The notes beneath the pieces are model-generated. The model did not search any database, was not told the DNA's origin, and worked only from the letters and a program-made list of their open reading frames with translations. Below are positions 43,768-45,579 of a stretch of DNA of 45,579 nt, piece by piece. Position 1 is the first letter of the stretch. Every line of letters begins with the position of its first letter. Source of the stretch: Pseudoruegeria sp. SK021 (GTDB taxonomy: Bacteria > Pseudomonadota > Alphaproteobacteria > Rhodobacterales > Rhodobacteraceae); NCBI RefSeq assembly GCF_002119405.1, contig NZ_MTBG01000027.1, forward strand, positions 1 through 45,579. The letters are read 5' to 3'. Made by a program: the position numbers and the translations under genes.

Positions 43768-45276
43768 ATGATCGCTGGTGACCCTGACAGGATGGGCGTT
43801 CGAATTTCTGCCACGGCGGGGCGGGACGCGCTGTGCTATGGCATCGCACTGCTGGCCTGTCTGGCGATCGTCCTATTAAACGGAACGCCTCTGTTCTATT
43901 TCGATACCGGGTCTTATCTGGCTGTCGGTCAGAAAATGATCGACAGCCTGCTGCGCCTGCTGCCCGGCGAGGCTGCGATCCCCGCGAGCGGAACCGGGGC
44001 GGGGGGCGGCGAAACCCTCCCCGTTGAATCGTCGCGATCGCCGGTTTTCTCGTTGATGTCGGGCCTGTTTGCCTCGGTGCATCAGCTTGGCGCGATGACC
44101 GTCTTCAACGCGGCTCTGGTGTTGGCTGCGGTCTGGTTGATGGTCCGGGTGGCCGCTCGCCAGATCACCCCGTCGCTGGCCGTGGCCCCCGCCGTTTGCC
44201 TGTCATTGCTGGTCGCCTGTCTGGGGTCTCTGCCGTTTTATGTCGCCTTTCTGATGCCGGATATCTATGCGCCGCTGCTGATCCTGACCATCGCCAGCCT
44301 GACCGGGTTTGGTCGCCAGATGACCCGATGGGAAATCCTAGCCTGGCTGGCTTTGGGCGTTCTGTCAGTGTCGACCCATACCTCGCATCTTCTGATTGCC
44401 ATACTGCTGCTGCCGCTGTCCGCCGGGCTTTCGCTGCTGGTGTCGCGCAAGCGGTGGTGGCTGGCACCGCTGCTGGTGGCCTGCATCGTCGTCGCCGGCA
44501 TCGGCCTGAAATCGGTCTTCAATGTGGCCGTCAAGCAGATGTCCGGGCGGGAAACCTTGGCCATGCCGTTCCTGACAGCCCGGCTGTTTCAGGATGGCGT
44601 CACCTATACGTTTCTGGAAACCCATTGTGAGACAGCGGCATTCGCCACCTGCGCCCTCTATCAGGTGCTGGCACAGCCGGGCGACCCGATGCGCCGGACG
44701 GCAACCCATATCCTGTTCGAACGGACGCCCGAGCTTGGCTCCTATCGGTTATTGACCCAGCCAGAGCAGGTCGCGATTGCCCAAGAACAATACCGGCTGT
44801 TCGCTGCGGTCCTGCGTGCCATGCCCGTGCAGACCAGTTTGGCGTTCCTGAAGAATACCTTGCGTCAGGTTCGGATGAACCGGGTCGACATGACCCTGCC
44901 GACGGCCGCTCTTGTCGAGAGGTTCGCAGACGAGGACGGCCTTGCCAAGGGGGCGTTCCGGCTGGGCGGCGTGAGCCGGAATACCGCCTGGCTTGACCCG
45001 GTGACGGTCGCGCAGAACCTGCTCTATGGGACCTCCCTGCTTGTACTTCTAGCGCTGCTGGTCTGGCCCGGAAAAATGACCGGCCCGCTCCGCGCGCTTG
45101 TGCTCATGGGGTTACTGGGCGTTTTGACCAATGCCTTTGTCTGCGGCGGCGTCTCGCAGCCCGCAACGCGATATGGTGCCAGGGTGATCTGGCTTTTGCC
45201 GCTTCTCGCAACGTTCTGCGCGCTTTACGGAAGGCCGCGCGCTGACATGGGAGCCGCGGCAAGCCCAGAACCTTGA
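43768..45276 (+). CDS. Polytopic membrane protein, possible GT-C type glycosyltransferase
   Basis: 502 residues from the ATG of MIAGDPDRMG (GAGGA just upstream); the frame extends left into the IS6-type end. About 10-11 membrane segments. The first helix (YGIALLACLAIVLLNGTPLF) is followed by YFDTGSYLAVGQ, an acidic first extracytoplasmic loop of the kind seen in GT-C glycosyltransferases. A large soluble loop of about 130 residues (about 265-395, with LETHCETAAFATCALYQVL and a Cys pair) follows. It contains no motif I can name. Likely periplasmic-facing transfer or modification at a lipid carrier, but this is inference. It lies outside the IS6-bounded segment. Confidence 0.6.
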   Translation: MIAGDPDRMGVRISATAGRDALCYGIALLACLAIVLLNGTPLFYFDTGSYLAVGQKMIDSLLRLLPGEAAIPASGTGAGGGETLPVESSRSPVFSLMSGLFASVHQLGAMTVFNAALVLAAVWLMVRVAARQITPSLAVAPAVCLSLLVACLGSLPFYVAFLMPDIYAPLLILTIASLTGFGRQMTRWEILAWLALGVLSVSTHTSHLLIAILLLPLSAGLSLLVSRKRWWLAPLLVACIVVAGIGLKSVFNVAVKQMSGRETLAMPFLTARLFQDGVTYTFLETHCETAAFATCALYQVLAQPGDPMRRTATHILFERTPELGSYRLLTQPEQVAIAQEQYRLFAAVLRAMPVQTSLAFLKNTLRQVRMNRVDMTLPTAALVERFADEDGLAKGAFRLGGVSRNTAWLDPVTVAQNLLYGTSLLVLLALLVWPGKMTGPLRALVLMGLLGVLTNAFVCGGVSQPATRYGARVIWLLPLLATFCALYGRPRADMGAAASPEP

Positions 45277-45500
45277 CACGAGACGCGGCCTCTTCGGGAT
45301 CAAACCCAGACCGAAGGTCAGGGTAATCTGCGACGCTTGATGTCTGGACCGCCCGGATCAACTTCTCCAGCAACACAATTTTGGCCGGGACCGGCCGTTC
45401 CTGCATCAGCGCGGTTCGCCCGGGCGATCATCGTCTGGCCCAGCGGGAGCGCTGTATCCGTCCGGTGTCCCCGCTCTGACGGCGTGATGGAGTGCCTGCT

Positions 45501-45528
45501 AGATGTCCACCATGGATAGTGGACATCT
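45501..45528. repeat. Inverted repeat ahead of a transposase start
   Basis: AGATGTCCAC and GTGGACATCT form a perfect 10-bp inverted repeat with an 8-bp spacer. It lies 11 bp upstream of the start codon at 45540 and is probably part of the left end of that insertion element. The preceding stretch 45277-45500 shows no supported gene. Confidence 0.5.
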
Positions 45529-45539
45529 TGAGGTAAGCG

Positions 45540-45579
45540 ATGGCGGGCAAGAAGGGGCAGAAGAAGCGGGTTTGGTCAG
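45540..45579 (+). CDS. Transposase OrfA (TnpA-like), 5' end only
   Basis: The window ends 13 codons into an open frame reading MAGKKGQKKRVWS, preceded by GAGG. This basic start resembles the helix-turn-helix OrfA of IS66- or IS3-type elements in Rhodobacterales. Too little is present to choose between them. Confidence 0.45.
   Translation, partial: MAGKKGQKKRVWS

Noticed and set aside
45104-45406. 100-codon minus-strand frame (RPVPAKIVLLEKLIRAVQ) at the right end
   Set aside because: Part reads fairly like protein, but it overlaps the 3' end of the membrane-protein gene, has no family match I know and no good ribosome site.
1-45579. Replication or partition genes, tRNA or rRNA genes, phage structural genes
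   Set aside because: None was recognised on either strand, so plasmid or phage status cannot be claimed from this window.

Overview
This GC-rich window looks like part of a large replicon or genomic island of an alphaproteobacterium, most likely of the Rhodobacterales (Roseobacter/Paracoccus/Rhodobacter kind). The basis is codon and protein style, the families of insertion sequences, and the type of secreted beta-helix/RTX proteins. No replication, ribosomal or tRNA gene is visible, so chromosome versus plasmid cannot be decided here.

Layout. Positions 1-1884 are an insertion-sequence graveyard: IS21-type terminal repeats, a cut-off IS6-type transposase, the tail of an IS3-type transposase, the head of another transposase, then a complete-looking IS5-type element. 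From 2034 to 37320 lies one long exopolysaccharide (EPS) locus, and manB (40675-42066) belongs to it as well. Between galE and manB sit a frameshifted IS5-type element and an intact IS4-type element with a perfect 9-bp target duplication, which splits the signal peptide of a small secreted protein. The right edge (42287-43675) is a broken IS66-type element cut by a degenerate IS6-type element. It is followed by a polytopic membrane protein and, at the very end, the first codons of another transposase.

How the genes fit together. Sugar nucleotides: manB and manC give GDP-mannose, an AlgD-type dehydrogenase turns it into GDP-mannuronate, ugd gives UDP-glucuronate, a UDP-glucuronate 4-epimerase gives UDP-galacturonate, and galE gives UDP-galactose. 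Assembly: one GT4 and two GT2 glycosyltransferases plus a TOD1/MUCI70-like one, a Wzx-type flippase and a Wzy/O-antigen-ligase-like polymerase. Decoration: an acyltransferase-3/SGNH fusion, a hexapeptide acetyltransferase, two SGNH-type esterases, two broken acyltransferases and a broken sulfotransferase-like gene. cysD and cysNC, without any PAPS reductase, would supply PAPS. Polymer handling: three large right-handed beta-helix proteins share an H-P-D-x-x-Q core. One looks periplasmic, one carries RTX modules, and one carries two laminin-G-like modules and a PKD-like stretch.

The working hypothesis is a mobile locus for an acidic, uronic-acid-rich and possibly sulfated and acetylated exopolymer. 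It has an AlgG/AlgE-like pairing of periplasmic and extracellular modifying enzymes, but built from a different beta-helix subfamily. A priming glycosyltransferase and the export machinery (Wza/Wzc or type I secretion) are not in the window.
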